Both the position numbers and the translations under genes were made by a program. Under the pieces are notes generated by a model. That model was not told the DNA's origin, did not search any database, and worked only from the letters and a program-made list of their open reading frames with translations. Shown one piece after another: positions 13,148 through 13,410 of a DNA stretch of 13,410 nucleotides (positions are counted from its first letter, which is position 1; each line of letters starts with the position of its first letter). The stretch spans positions 1 through 13,410 of the forward strand of contig JBBQLD010000078.1 in the NCBI GenBank assembly GCA_038327555.1, given 5' to 3'. This DNA is from M3007 sp038327555 (GTDB taxonomy: Bacteria; Bacteroidota; Bacteroidia; Chitinophagales; Saprospiraceae).

Positions 13148-13410
13148 ATGAAACCGCTTAAACTTATTTTTTCATTTTTCCATCTGACGCTCCTTGCCCA
13201 GAATATTACAGCCCAAAACGAACAACCATTAGAACCTTACACTCCGGCATTTTTGCTTTCCCCTCGTGTTGGATATGACCTGCCGTTTTATGATAACAGC
13301 ACCCCTTACATTGATTATTTGGGCGGGTTAGAAGTTGGGGCGTCTGCTGATTACTACTTTAACTGGTTTGGCTTGGGCATGGACTTTGATTTCATAGGGA
13401 ATGCCGCTAA
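13148..13410 (+). CDS. Secreted, probably outer-membrane beta-barrel protein, 5' part only
   Basis: Eighty-seven residues are visible before the window ends. MKPLKLIFSFFHLTLLAQN-ITAQ is a signal peptide with likely cleavage after ITAQ (residue 22). The mature part alternates hydrophobic and polar residues with many aromatic and Gly residues (AFLLSPRVGYDLPFYD, LGGLEVGASADYYFNWFGLG, MDFDFIGNA), as in the first strands of small outer-membrane barrels or OmpA-type proteins of Bacteroidota. No C-terminal domain can be seen, so the family is open. The ATG is the first in frame and directly begins the signal peptide. Confidence 0.7.
   Translation, partial: MKPLKLIFSFFHLTLLAQNITAQNEQPLEPYTPAFLLSPRVGYDLPFYDNSTPYIDYLGGLEVGASADYYFNWFGLGMDFDFIGNAA

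Overview
The window looks like chromosomal DNA from a Bacteroidota bacterium, most likely the Saprospiria (Haliscomenobacter/Lewinella-like) side of the phylum. The phylum call rests on a TonB-dependent receptor followed by a DUF4249 lipoprotein, a DUF3127 protein, several TAnnTTTG promoter elements and few Shine-Dalgarno sites. The class-level guess is inference. There are no rRNA or tRNA genes and no CRISPR array.

Left part, 1-5583, all transcribed leftwards. Reading from right to left: a DUF3127 protein with an SSB-like tail, a hairpin terminator, a secreted protein built of Trp-rich repeats, an APC amino-acid permease, then an accessory segment. That segment holds a coupled gene pair (PLD-type nuclease and winged-helix-like protein, separated by one base), a decayed copy of the end of the second gene, three copies of a 16-base promoter-like sequence, and the 5' part of a REP-associated tyrosine transposase (RAYT) cut by the window edge. 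A pair of inverted REP-like palindromes sits in frame inside the PLD gene.

Right part, 5690-13410, all transcribed rightwards: a lipoyl-dependent 2-oxoacid dehydrogenase E2 subunit, a TonB-dependent receptor with its DUF4249 lipoprotein partner (an outer-membrane uptake pair), a terminator, a phosphoglucosamine mutase-like enzyme (GlmM) with a TTG start and a hairpin leader, a 680-base gap packed with three inverted-repeat structures, and the start of a secreted, probably outer-membrane protein.

The most interesting material is non-coding. Two adjacent palindromic elements of about 160 bases (12659-12822 and 12834-12995) have unrelated arms but share the same central 12-mer. A half copy of the first lies at 3028-3089, just upstream of the PLD gene. 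With the RAYT, the REP pair inside a gene and the decayed tandem duplication, this suggests a genome actively shaped by small palindromic elements. The PLD/winged-helix pair is the best candidate for an undescribed functional module, but its role is not shown by the sequence.
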